A stretch of DNA of 64,000 nt from assembly GCA_013397845.1 (NCBI GenBank), contig VZTG01000029.1, forward strand, positions 21,372-85,371, read 5' to 3'. The DNA is from Melanocharis versteri (Eukaryota; Chordata; Aves; Passeriformes; Melanocharitidae). Within the stretch, counting starts at the first letter, position 1. Each line of letters begins with the position of its first letter. Positions 1 through 10,084 of the stretch are shown here, piece by piece. The notes under the pieces were generated by a model. The model did not search any database. It saw only the letters and a list, made by a program, of their open reading frames with translations, and was not told the origin of the DNA. The translations under genes and the position numbers were made by a program.

Positions 1-359
1 TTCTTGGACAGCTCTCCTAGTGCTGCCTTCTCTTGTGCCGTTTGTCAGTCCCTCAAAGGAAAGTGCTCAGCACAGAGCCCTTGCTTGTCTGCTAGGCTGC
101 TGGCGGTTACTTTTGGAAGTCTGTGTGCAAGAAAGAGAGTTGTTGGTAAATAGTTGCTAATCTAGGTTGTGTCCCTATGGTGTCTGAATTTAAGTTTGGA
201 GGCCTGCAAACTGCAGAACCTAAAGAATGGATCGGGTCATCTTTTGGGTCCAGACTAGTGTGTTATATGTAGGTTGTATATATATTGTCACTTTCTCTAT
301 ATGTTGCTACAAAATTCTTTGCATTAATGAAGTAAGTGGGCAGACACCTGTGTCTTTAA

Positions 360-1708
<1,349 letters not shown>

Positions 1709-2305
1709 AAGCTCTGCCTTGCCAAAGATGACCTCCTTTGACTGCTTGCTTTCCGGGCCGATGGATCGCTCCCAGTGGAGGTGCAGTGAACGTGCACCTG
1801 ACATCATCTCACAGTCTTTGGTGTGTGGAGAGAAAAAAAGAACCTCAGTTGATCGTCTGTACATAAAACTGCAGCTTTAAGCAGCTGAAGCCACCAAAGA
1901 CTTGAATACTGTTTAAATGGCTGCTTAGTCACTACATATCCCAAGAGGGGGAAAATGGACCTTTTTTTTAAGCTGACCAAACTAAAATTTATTTGTTTAG
2001 AGGCTATTTTCTATATTTATTGTTGGGGAGGGCGGGGGAAAAGTCACTTTAAGGACCTCTGCTAAGGAAAAACAAGTGCATTTTTTTGGATGGAATGCAA
2101 TTTTCTAGAATGGTATTAAGCTGAAGAGTATAACGTGCACCATTAAAGGAGGAAGGGACTGAGAGAGACCAGTACAAATCAGTGAGGCATACTCCTGCAG
2201 TTTATTTTTATAAAGCCAACTACCATGATGTTTTGTAATTTTTGGTCACGATTTCACCGTTGTTGGTGAAGCAGATTTTTCAATAAATATGTTACCTATA
2301 TGAAG
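1709..2305 (+). other. MBTPS1: MBTPS1 3' untranslated region
   Basis: AT-rich non-coding sequence follows the stop codon and ends just beyond the AATAAA at 2282-2287. The 3' limit is an estimate of 15-20 bases past the signal. Confidence 0.8.
2282..2287 (+). terminator. MBTPS1: MBTPS1 poly(A) signal
   Basis: A canonical AATAAA lies 574 bases after the stop codon, in an AT-rich context, with no better hexamer before it. Confidence 0.8.
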
Positions 2306-4690
2306 CAAAGACAAAGTGCTAAGTGGCTCTTCTTTCCACTTGCAGTCAAAGAGAGCAAATTGTTGACTAGAGAAGATTTTCATGTCACCTCTCTTCCCAC
2401 CATATATTTGTCCTTACCAGTGGTATCCCAAGGAGCAGACTTTGCTTTGGAGCACCAGCCAGGCAGTCATACAGAGAGTGCTTGCTCTGAGTGAGCACAT
2501 AGCTCTGGAAACCTTCAAAACTCAGCAGCACATGGTAAGGAGAAAGCTCCAAAAGAGCTGTATAAAAAACTGTTGTGGGGATGGCACCTGACAGCACTAT
2601 GTGGTGTCACAGAGATGAAAACCCAGTCTCGTTGTTTGTCCTGCTTCAAAGCCTGTGGGTTGTCACTGGCTTAAATAAGGATGCAGGCACGAGTTTCCCT
2701 TGTCCGTGCAGTGCCGGTTAATGTTGCCATAATTGAAATAGCTTCTCTCTTTTGTAGTGAAGCTGTGGGGTTTTCCCTGCTAACTGCTTTCATCATTGCT
2801 CCAAATGAGCACCTTTTCCTGGGAGGAGCCAGGAGCTGGCAGCTGCCTGTATTTGTGAATGGAATGGCAGCCTGGGCAGGTAAGCAGTGTGCACTGGTGG
2901 ATGGTCCTGGGTGAGTTTGTGGGCACCTCTGGGCATGGCTGGAGATGGAGGAGGCAGGGACAGCCCTGCTGGGCAGTCTGACTGCACCTGTCCTCTTAGG
3001 GCTTACCATCAGGGATGGGGGTGGGCTGTGGGAAGGGCACTGCAGGAGAGAACTTTGCTCCATGTGGTCTGGGACATGCCTATCCAGGTAGCCATGGATA
3101 GAGTTTGGCAGTGCATGAGTGTCTTGCAAAATAGACTGGGCAAACCAGGTTTCCCTAACTTGAAGAGTGGTTGCCTTTTTCCAGCATTTCTCTTCCGGAG
3201 GATGCACTGGAAGAGGCAGCATCCTGTTGCCATGGCAGAGCAGGCACTGAGCTTCTGCTTTGGAGCCATTAGTGGAAGCTCGTTAGGGCTCAGAAGATGG
3301 TCCCAAGGTTTGGCTGCTTGTGCCATCCCAGGTGAGTAGAGCCTCTTGCTCCTCCCTTTCTGAACATAGATCCATAATGATAGGGAGGGGGTTTTCAGCA
3401 TCTCACCTGTGGCATTAGGGTCTCTTATAGGACCAGCCAGCAGCAGCTGTGCAACTTGTCCAGCTTGTAAAAAATCTGTCAGTAAAGATGTGAAATCTCA
3501 AGGGTCAGACCATAGAAGGGAAGAAGGGATTGCAGGTAGCAAAGCATAACTGTGGTGTTTTTATTTGTACGAAACAAGGACTGACCATTTGCATTTTTGT
3601 ACCTTCTACAGTCTTCAAAGATAATAATGTGGAAAACATTAACAGCCCTTTTTCCACCTGCCAAGGGGACACAGCAGCAGGTAAAGCTGCAAACCCACAG
3701 GGACCCTCAGGTTATGGCTTGCAGCCCGGGGGCTGGAGCACCTAGATAAATGGGAGAAAGGGGGAAAAGTATAGGGGAGGGAGCCCAGAGCCACTGAGCA
3801 GAGAAGCTGTCTGGGGCTGCTGTGCTGGTGTGGGAGATGAGCTGCACCCCCTTGGTTTGAGGTTCTTCCATCAGAGGGAGACTGGAAAGCTTTGGTGCCA
3901 CTTCTGAGATCGGTGCTAATGAGGAGGCTTGCTCCTCATCGCAGCACTAATGAGAGATTATAGCTCCACTACAGCCTTGAAACCAGAATCAAGCTGTATC
4001 AAAGCACCAGTTCGAATTAAGAGCCTTTCCCAGTGGCTGGTATTTTACAGCCCAGTGGCCAATTTCTAAGTCATAGAGGCCAATTATTTCCGAAGCCTTT
4101 GGTGTGCAGCTAATGAAGGCTTGGAAGGGCCCTTCTAAGTGTTTATAAGCCTTGAAGGCGGCAGAAATGTAATGGAGGTGGCAGGCACAATTAGCCATCC
4201 ATAATTCCTCCTAGCAGCTGATTAAAGTCTCTTTATCCGTCTTACCGAGATCAGAAGGGCACATATTTGGGAAATCAAAAATGTATTAGGGGCTGTCAGC
4301 CAATGCCTGTGTGCTGAGGCCTGGGGCAGCAGCATGGGCCAGGACACACATGCTGCTGTGCGTCCCCCATGTCGGGAATGGGTCCCTCATTCTTGTGGGG
4401 TGCAGCCTCCTCCGTGCAGGTCCTCTGCAGCATCAGTCACCCCACCCTGTCATCCTGGCGTCCCCTTCGCCTGCGTGGAGCAAGGGGTGGGATGGGATGG
4501 CTCCTCTCCAAAGTCTGCCAGTGCAGGAAAGCGCCGCTGGGCTTTTAGCTGCTGCGGAGACACGCAGGGGTGCTGGCCTCATCCTGCACCCAACGAGCGA
4601 TGGGGGTGTGAGCTGCAGCTGCCTTCCCTCGCCCTTCCCGGGGCACTCCGTAATGCCCCTTGGTGGCAATTCCATGCCTGGGTGATCAGA
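2306..4690. other. Intergenic region, MBTPS1 to SLC38A8
   Basis: No exon or recognisable transposon was seen. Short open frames on both strands have no family resemblance. The stretch 3940-4260 stands out as possible conserved non-coding DNA and is listed separately. From about 4440 GC content rises toward the first exon of SLC38A8. Confidence 0.6.
3940..4260. promoter_or_regulatory. Candidate conserved non-coding element upstream of SLC38A8
   Basis: This block differs in composition from the GC-rich DNA around it. It is repeat-free and carries homeodomain-type cores such as CAATTA, TAATGA and CCATAATT. It sits 0.5-0.8 kb before the first SLC38A8 exon. The call rests on texture alone; conservation was not tested. 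Confidence 0.25.
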
Positions 4691-4699
4691 GCAGGATGA

Positions 4700-4933
4700 G
4701 GGAGGCCTCAGTGTGCCCAGCCCTGCGGTGACGATTCCGGGGACGGTGAGAGCGCGGGCCGCCGGCCCCTGCTGCCGGCGGCGGGGGGCTCCGCCGGGCT
4801 CTCCTCGCCCGGGCTCTCCTCCGCCGGCGCCGTCTTCATCCTGCTCAAGTCGGCGCTGGGCGCGGGGCTGCTGAGCTTCCCCTGGGCGTTCGGCAGGGCC
4901 GGCGGGGCCGTGCCCGCCCTCCTGGTGGGGCTN
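4700..4933 (+). CDS. SLC38A8: SLC38A8 exon 1 (start unresolved, 3' end in gap)
   Basis: The frame is open from 4700, after an in-frame TGA at 4697-4699, to the N run. It reads a low-complexity Gly/Ser/Pro N-terminus and then [20 protein letters not shown], the conserved first helix. It has no in-frame ATG. An ATG at 4696 is one frame away and hits a TGA at 4729. The start may lie in an upstream exon, or the assembly may hold an extra base. Codon phase implies that the exon ends at the first N, with the donor inside the gap. Confidence 0.8.
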
Positions 4934-7900
4934 NNNNNNNNNNNNNNNNNNNNNNNNNNNNNNNNNNNNNNNNNNNNNNNNNNNNNNNNNNNNNNNNNNN
5001 NNNNNNNNNNNNNNNNNNNNNNNNNNNNNNNNNNNNNNNNNNNNNNNNNNNNNNNNNNNNNNNNNNNNNNNNNNNNCACGACACCCCTGTTCCGACCCTG
5101 GCGAGGGCAGCGGTGCAACAGCCTTGGGTTGGTGTTGCGATGCCGCCTTGGGGATGCTCTTTGCAGCTGAAGCCACACTTGTAGCTGGCTTGTAGCTCAT
5201 CTTAAAGTAAATGGGTGTCTGCTTCCCTACATGCCCCAAAACCCCAGATTTAAACCCAAAGTATAGCGTAAGGCTGTGTCTCCATCCTTTTGCCGACCTT
5301 TGTTACCCAGGGCCACAAGGTGATCTGGCCGGTGACCTGGTCCCTGGCCGTGGGCCTGCTGGGTCCCCTTCTGGTCTGGAGGTGATGGAGGGTCGGCGTG
5401 GTGCTTCTTGCTGGGTCTGTCCCCGCAGGGCTCGCTGGTGTTCCTGGTGAGCGGGCTGGCGGTGCTGGGCTATGCCGCGGCTCTCAGCGCCCAGCCCACC
5501 TACCAGGGAGTGGTCCGGGCCGTGTGCGGGGCGGCCGTGGGGAAGCTCTGTGAGGTCTGCTTCCTCCTCAACCTCTTCATGATCTCTGTGGCCCTCCTCA
5601 GGGTCGTGGGTGATCAGCTGGAGAAACGTGAGTTGTTTCCCCTCACTGTGTTTGTGGCTTGCTTGGGGCCAGCCGCTCTCAGGAGTGAGGGGAAGGTGGT
5701 CCCAGGCGGGCTGGGGTCACCCCCAGGGTTTTCCTGGAAATTCTGAGGACATGGGGCTCCCTGGTTCTGCCATGGTGTGATGCTCCCGACCTCCCTGGGC
5801 CATCTTTCAGGGCGCAGCTGACCCCCCACTGCCCCCCACAGTGTGTGACTCCCTGTACCCCAATGGGACACTGAGTGGGGCCCCCCAGCTGCCCCCCTGG
5901 TATGTGGACCAGCGCTTCACCCTCTCAGCTCTCTGTGTCCTTGTCATCTTCCCGCTCTCTGTCCCCAGGGAGATCGGCTTCCAGAAGTACTCCAGGTACC
6001 ACCTGGGCTATCCCTGTGGTGGCCCACCCCTAGGTACCCTGTACCCCAGGTTACCTCCTCCCAGGAACCTGCGGGGCCATGGGAACCCCCCTCCTCCCTT
6101 CCTCCTGGCTGGGTGCTGATGCTCTCCCATGCCCTGACAGCATCCTGGGCACGCTGGCTGCCTGCTACCTCACTCTGGTCGTCATCCTGAAATACTACCT
6201 GCAGGCAGAGAGCCTGCGTTTGACCGAGCCCCCCCAGCCCTCCAGGTAGGCGGATCAGCCCCATGTCCCTCCTGCCTTGAACTCCATGGCATGAGCAGCG
6301 ACATGGGGCAGGGCTGGAGGCAGGGCAGGGGTGGCACTGGGCCCTGTGTGTGGTGGGGGTGAGCTGGGGACAACTCACAGTGGACGGTAGCTCCTAGCCC
6401 CTGCTTTCACCCCAGCAATACCCCTTTCTTCCAGAATTGCTGGGCAAGATTCCTGTATTGACATCCAGGCTGCACTGTTTATGACATGAAGGCTCCTTCT
6501 CCATGAGATCCTCATGCCCTTTGCTCTGTGCTTCCTCTCCACATGCCACAGGTCCTCCTCCTGGACCTCCATCTTCAGTGTCATTCCCACCATCTGCTTT
6601 GGCTTCCAGGTGGGTCACCCTGGCCCCTCTGGCCCCAGCTTCCAGGGCAGTGCTGGCAGCCCCCCATGGCATCCCAGACCATGGGGATGCCGTCCCTTGA
6701 AGGGCAGGTTGCAGGGAAGGGGACCTGTGGCTGTCACCAGAGGTGGCTGTGGGGCAGGACACAAGTGCCTGGGAATGGGGCAGAGCAGGACAGGGCACCC
6801 ATAGGTGGTAGGGAGGATGCTGCGGGTGGGGGCTGTCCCTGCATGGGGTCCCAGCGCTGTCCCCACTTGCCTTGCAGTGCCACGAGGCATGTGTGGCCAT
6901 CTACAGCAGCATGCGCAACCAGAGCTTCTCCCACTGGGTCACCGTCTCTGTGCTCTCCATGCTCATTTGCCTGCTCATCTACTCCCTCACTGGTAACCCC
7001 AGCACTGAACCCCTCTCCCCTTGGCTCATCCATCCTCCTCAGAATTCCTCTGTCCTGCTCACTGCACAGCTGCCCACCCCCACCTCCCTGTCAGCAGGGC
7101 TCTATGGCTACCTGACCTTCGGCAAGGCTGTGGCATCCGATGTCCTAATGTCCTACCCAGGGAATGACCCGGTCGTCATTATTGCCCGCCTGCTCTTTGG
7201 CGTCTCCATTGTCACCATTTACCCCATTGTGGTGCTGCTGGGCAGGTGAGGGGAGTGGTGGCAAGCCGCGTGTCCCCGCAGCTGGTGCAGCTCCCCTGGG
7301 TGCCATCAGCCCCCGCAATCCTCCCTCCCAGGTCTGTGGTGAAGGACTTGTGGGCAACCCCGAAGCGCGGGGCCATGGCGGTGTCTGAGGCACACGAGCG
7401 GCGGAGCCGGGTGGCACTGACGGTCACCTGGATGGCTGCCACACTCGTCATCGCCCTGTTCGTCCCCGACATCGGCAAAGTCATCGAACTCATCGGGGGC
7501 ATCAGCGCCTTCTTCATCTTCATCTTCCCAGGCAAGAGTAGGCACGGGGAGGGAGGAAAGCGGTGGGGGGTCACTGGTGCCAAGGGCATTGCTGCAGTGG
7601 AAAGTGGCCTGTCCTGGCCCCGTTTGGGGGTGCAGGGCTGTGCTTGTGGGGGACAATGCAGTGGGGCTGAGCTTCTGCTCTGACAGCAGGGCTGTGCCTC
7701 GTGTGTATGACTGGGACCCGCAGCCTGGGGCCACGCAAAAAGTGAGTGTCTGCATGTTCAGCAGCGGTGGGGCAAGGGAAGGGGCAGGGGCAGGGTGTGG
7801 TATCCCATGGGCCGTGGCCCAGGCAGATCCCTGGGGGTCACCCTGGTCAAGGTGGGAGCCCTGCAGGTAGGGGGATTTGGGTATAGAGGGAGGTGCTCTA

Positions 7901-9183
7901 CAGGGGCTGTGCCTGGGAATGTGCCTGGATACCAGGGTTGTGCCCAGGCATCAAGAAGGTGCCCAGGTACCAGAGTGACTTTAGGGGCAGAACGGCTGTG
8001 GGGTTTGGTGGCACTGGGGCTGGGGTGGAGGTCAGGTTGGGGGTCAGAGGGGCAGGGTGCCCCAAGACAGGAGGCCATCAGGTGTTCAGTGTCTGTTGTG
8101 CCAGGGCGGTGTGTCCCCATCACCACTCCTGTCTGGAGGGGCTGGGGCACAGCAGCAGTCCGTGTCAGGAGGACCTGACATGGTGCTGGTGGGTTTTGGG
8201 ATCAGTGTGTGCTTAAGCATGTCTGTGGTGCCCCTGGGGGAGCAGCAGAGTCTGAGTGAGGATGGGGGTTGTGTGGTGGGTGGAGGGAGCACCGCAGGAC
8301 ATTGGGGTGTTGGTCAGGAGGGTGTTCTGGGAGGCCCATGGATGTCTGGGGAGGGGTGAGGGTGCCCCAAAGAGTGCCAAAGTGCTGGAGGGGCCAAGGC
8401 AGAAGGTGAGCAGGGGCACCCAGGTGGGTGGCAAGGGCTTGGAGAGGTCTCTTGGGGAGACCTGCCAGAGCATGAGCACATCATGAGGAGAGGGGACAAC
8501 ACGAGCTGGGGCGATGGAGACTGCAAGGGGACAGTCCCAGCCTGCCCGGGACAGTTCGGGAAGGAGCACGGTGCTGAGGACCCTACAACAGAGCAGCAGC
8601 CGGGTTTGGGGTGAGTGCTGCATCCCAGGGGCTTAGTGTGGGGTGAGGGGGGACTGTGTGCCCGGGGAGGTGCAGACGCAGGGGTCCCGGAGTTGGGGCT
8701 GGAGCCGGGGAGGGGACAGGGCTGGAAGCATGTGGTGATAGGATGGGGCTGGGGGTGTGTGGGAGTGGCCGTGTCTGAGCAAAACATGGGTGGATGTGCG
8801 TCTGTGCTCCTTCAGCAGGACCACTGGGCACAGGCAGAATTGGGAATGTTCTCGTGGTGGCATCTGCTAGCTTTTTGACCAAGGTTTGTGTGTCATTGCA
8901 GTGGAGGCTGGGGTTGACCCAGAGGGGCTGCTGGGCTCTTCAGCCATCCCCTGGCAGTGATGCAGAGGAGCAAGGCAGAGGAGGCTGACCCTGCAGAGAG
9001 CTCCACAGCCAGAGGAGCTGGGGTACAGGGGTGGCCTGTTCCTGAGGTCAGCTCTACCCCGGCAGCCTCTGCTCGTGTCGCTGCAGGGCTGCTCTCATCG
9101 CCTGGGGGGTTCTCTCCGTTCTCGGCGGTGCCTTCGTCTGTGGGCAGAGCGCTGCCCTGGCCGTGCTGGGGCTGCTGCGCTGA
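4700..9183 (+). CDS. SLC38A8: SLC38A8, sodium-coupled neutral amino acid transporter family, 10 exons
   Basis: This is a member of the SLC38 (SNAT) branch of the amino acid/auxin permease family, a multi-pass membrane transporter for neutral amino acids; human SLC38A8 mutations cause foveal hypoplasia. Exons are about 4700-4933, 5429-5627, 5842-5995, 6141-6245, 6552-6609, 6878-6992, 7098-7245, 7332-7531, 7690-7741 and 9087-9183. Exons 2-10 give exactly 376 codons with the stop; exon 1 adds up to 78, so the total is close to the 435 residues of human. Hallmarks are [20 protein letters not shown] in the first helix, [90 protein letters not shown] and [17 protein letters not shown]. All introns but one are GT-AG, and all are shorter than 1.4 kb. 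Oddities are the unclear start, the gap at exon 1 and the GC donor after exon 8. Confidence 0.95.
4933..5076. other. Assembly gap (144 Ns)
   Basis: A run of 144 unknown bases hides the last base of SLC38A8 exon 1, its 5' splice site and the start of intron 1. The flanks are very GC-rich, a common cause of gaps in bird assemblies. Confidence 0.99.
5429..5627 (+). CDS. SLC38A8: SLC38A8 exon 2
   Basis: The acceptor is CCCCGCAG at 5421-5428 and the donor is C/GTGAGT at 5627-5633. The exon enters in phase 0 and leaves in phase 1. It encodes helix 2 and the start of helix 3, with [20 protein letters not shown] and [20 protein letters not shown]. Confidence 0.93.
5842..5995 (+). CDS. SLC38A8: SLC38A8 exon 3
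   Basis: The acceptor is CCCACAG at 5835-5841 and the donor AG/GTACCA follows 5995. The peptide [20 protein letters not shown] contains an NGT sequon, then [12 protein letters not shown] and [10 protein letters not shown]. The loop between helices 3 and 4 is a few residues longer than I recall for human. Confidence 0.92.
6141..6245 (+). CDS. SLC38A8: SLC38A8 exon 4
   Basis: The acceptor is CTGACAG, ending at 6140, and the donor AG/GTAGGC follows 6245. The exon encodes helix [20 protein letters not shown] and a short hydrophilic loop ending EPPQPS. Confidence 0.92.
6552..6609 (+). CDS. SLC38A8: SLC38A8 exon 5
   Basis: The acceptor is CCACAG, ending at 6551, and the donor CAG/GTGGGT follows 6609. 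The 58-bp exon encodes [18 protein letters not shown], one of the most conserved SNAT helices. Confidence 0.93.
6878..6992 (+). CDS. SLC38A8: SLC38A8 exon 6
   Basis: The acceptor is CTTGCAG, ending at 6877, and the donor G/GTAACC follows 6992. It reads [20 protein letters not shown] and then the helix [17 protein letters not shown]. Confidence 0.93.
7098..7245 (+). CDS. SLC38A8: SLC38A8 exon 7
   Basis: The acceptor is TCAGCAG, ending at 7097, and the donor AG/GTGAGG follows 7245. It encodes [20 protein letters not shown] and then the helix [20 protein letters not shown]. Confidence 0.93.
7332..7531 (+). CDS. SLC38A8: SLC38A8 exon 8, with a GC donor
   Basis: The acceptor is TCCCAG, ending at 7331. 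The exon encodes a cytosolic loop ([13 protein letters not shown]), the helix [20 protein letters not shown] and then [16 protein letters not shown]. The frame and the next exon require the exon to end at 7531, followed by GCAAGA instead of GT. Confidence 0.9.
7690..7741 (+). CDS. SLC38A8: SLC38A8 exon 9
   Basis: The 52-bp exon follows CAGCAG at 7684-7689 and ends AA/GTGAGT after 7741. It reads [17 protein letters not shown], matching the helix start FPGLCLI of the human protein when joined to exon 8. Confidence 0.9.
7742..9086 (+). other. SLC38A8: SLC38A8 intron 9, G-rich
   Basis: This 1,345-bp intron is the longest in the gene. Its coding strand is strongly G-rich with many GGGG runs. No exon was recognised within it. 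An AG at 8900-8901 is preceded by a fair acceptor tract, but the frame beyond it stops at once. Confidence 0.8.
9087..9183 (+). CDS. SLC38A8: SLC38A8 exon 10, terminal
   Basis: The acceptor is CGCTGCAG, ending at 9086. The exon restores the split lysine codon and reads [20 protein letters not shown], a last helix homologous to the human C-terminus, then a short tail ending GLLR and TGA at 9181-9183. Confidence 0.91.
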
Positions 9184-9283
9184 GGGACCACAGAGCCCCA
9201 TCGTGACTCCCACCATGACCCCCCACCATCCTGCCCCGGCCAGATGCCCCGAACACAGCCACACCACTGGATCCCATGGCGGT

Positions 9284-9289
9284 TTTATT
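9284..9289 (-). terminator. NECAB2: NECAB2 poly(A) signal
   Basis: AATAAA on the minus strand (TTTATT on plus), about 770 bases beyond the NECAB2 stop. It lies before the SLC38A8 signal in plus coordinates, so the two 3' ends overlap. Confidence 0.65.
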
Positions 9290-9319
9290 TGGCATCACTG
9301 TCCCCGTTGTACAGCGGCT

Positions 9320-9325
9320 AATAAA
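9320..9325 (+). terminator. SLC38A8: SLC38A8 poly(A) signal
   Basis: Canonical AATAAA, 137 bases after the SLC38A8 stop codon. Confidence 0.75.
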
Positions 9326-10055
9326 GACAGGAGACGGTATTGGCAAGGGTCCTGTGCCACACACCCTGAGGGACCCCCACGCACGGCGGGGTGGGTGTGG
9401 GATTGGCACAGACAGACAGACACACAAAGTACAGACCCCAGGAAGGAGGGGAGGCAGCCACCCTCATGCCTGCAAGGCACCAGCTGCAACTGTGCACATG
9501 CAAAGGAAACCCCTTGGGACCCTCCACACCTGGAAAAGACTAAGGGATGCCTTGGGAGCAGGGAAACCCCACCTCTGCCACCACCCTGACTCTCTCCTGG
9601 GGCACCGGTCCCCATCCCTGCAGGCACACACACACTGCACCAGGCACAGCCTCAACCCCCCGTCTCCTCCCTGGGTGGCCCCTGGGGACCTGCACAGGCC
9701 CCCAGCCTTCTCCCTGCTTTCAGGGGGGGCTCCAGCCTCCCACTTCCCACTCCCATCCCTCTTTCCTAGCGCCTGCCTGCCTGCACGCATTGCCCCCACT
9801 CGCTGCCTACCTATGTCTGGGGGATGTCCCCCTCCCCAAACCCTGCCAGCCCCTCCCTGGCAGTCCTTCCCCCCAAGACCACCCCACGCCAGGGAGAGAT
9901 GACCCAGGTGATGGGGTAGCTGAGGGAGGACTCTCTGGGGTGGGGGATACACACATGGGGGTTTCCTTCACTGCAGCCAGGTCACGCTGACACCTCCCCC
10001 AGTCACGGCCACCCCGCAGAGGGGACAGGTGCTGGTGGGCCCCTGGCACCGACAG

Positions 10056-10084
10056 TCACTCTCGGCTCAGGGTGCACCAGGCAG
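10056..10084 (-). CDS. NECAB2: NECAB2 terminal coding exon
   Basis: After the minus-strand acceptor CTGCAG (10090-10085) the exon reads AAWCTLSRE and TGA (10058-10056). The AAWCT motif is shared with the human C-terminus. Only 29 coding bases precede the 3'UTR. Confidence 0.9.

Larger units (their letters stand above)
9184..9345 (+). other. SLC38A8: SLC38A8 3' untranslated region
   Basis: The short 3'UTR ends about 20 bases past the AATAAA at 9320-9325. It probably overlaps the antisense 3' end of NECAB2. Confidence 0.7.
9265..10055 (-). other. NECAB2: NECAB2 3' untranslated region
   Basis: C-rich on the plus strand, non-coding, from the stop codon to just past the minus-strand AATAAA at 9289-9284. 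The exact end is an estimate. Confidence 0.6.

Noticed and set aside
4433..5239. Long minus-strand open frame of 268 residues
   Set aside because: It runs through the N gap and is antisense to SLC38A8 exon 1. Its length is due to GC-rich bias and unknown bases.
6528..7115. 195-residue plus-strand open frame within SLC38A8
   Set aside because: It crosses exons and introns in the wrong frame and is a shadow of the spliced gene.
8902..8960. Alternative last exon of SLC38A8 after TCATTGCAG
   Set aside because: The frame from exon 9 stops almost at once, and the homologous C-terminus is found at 9087-9183.
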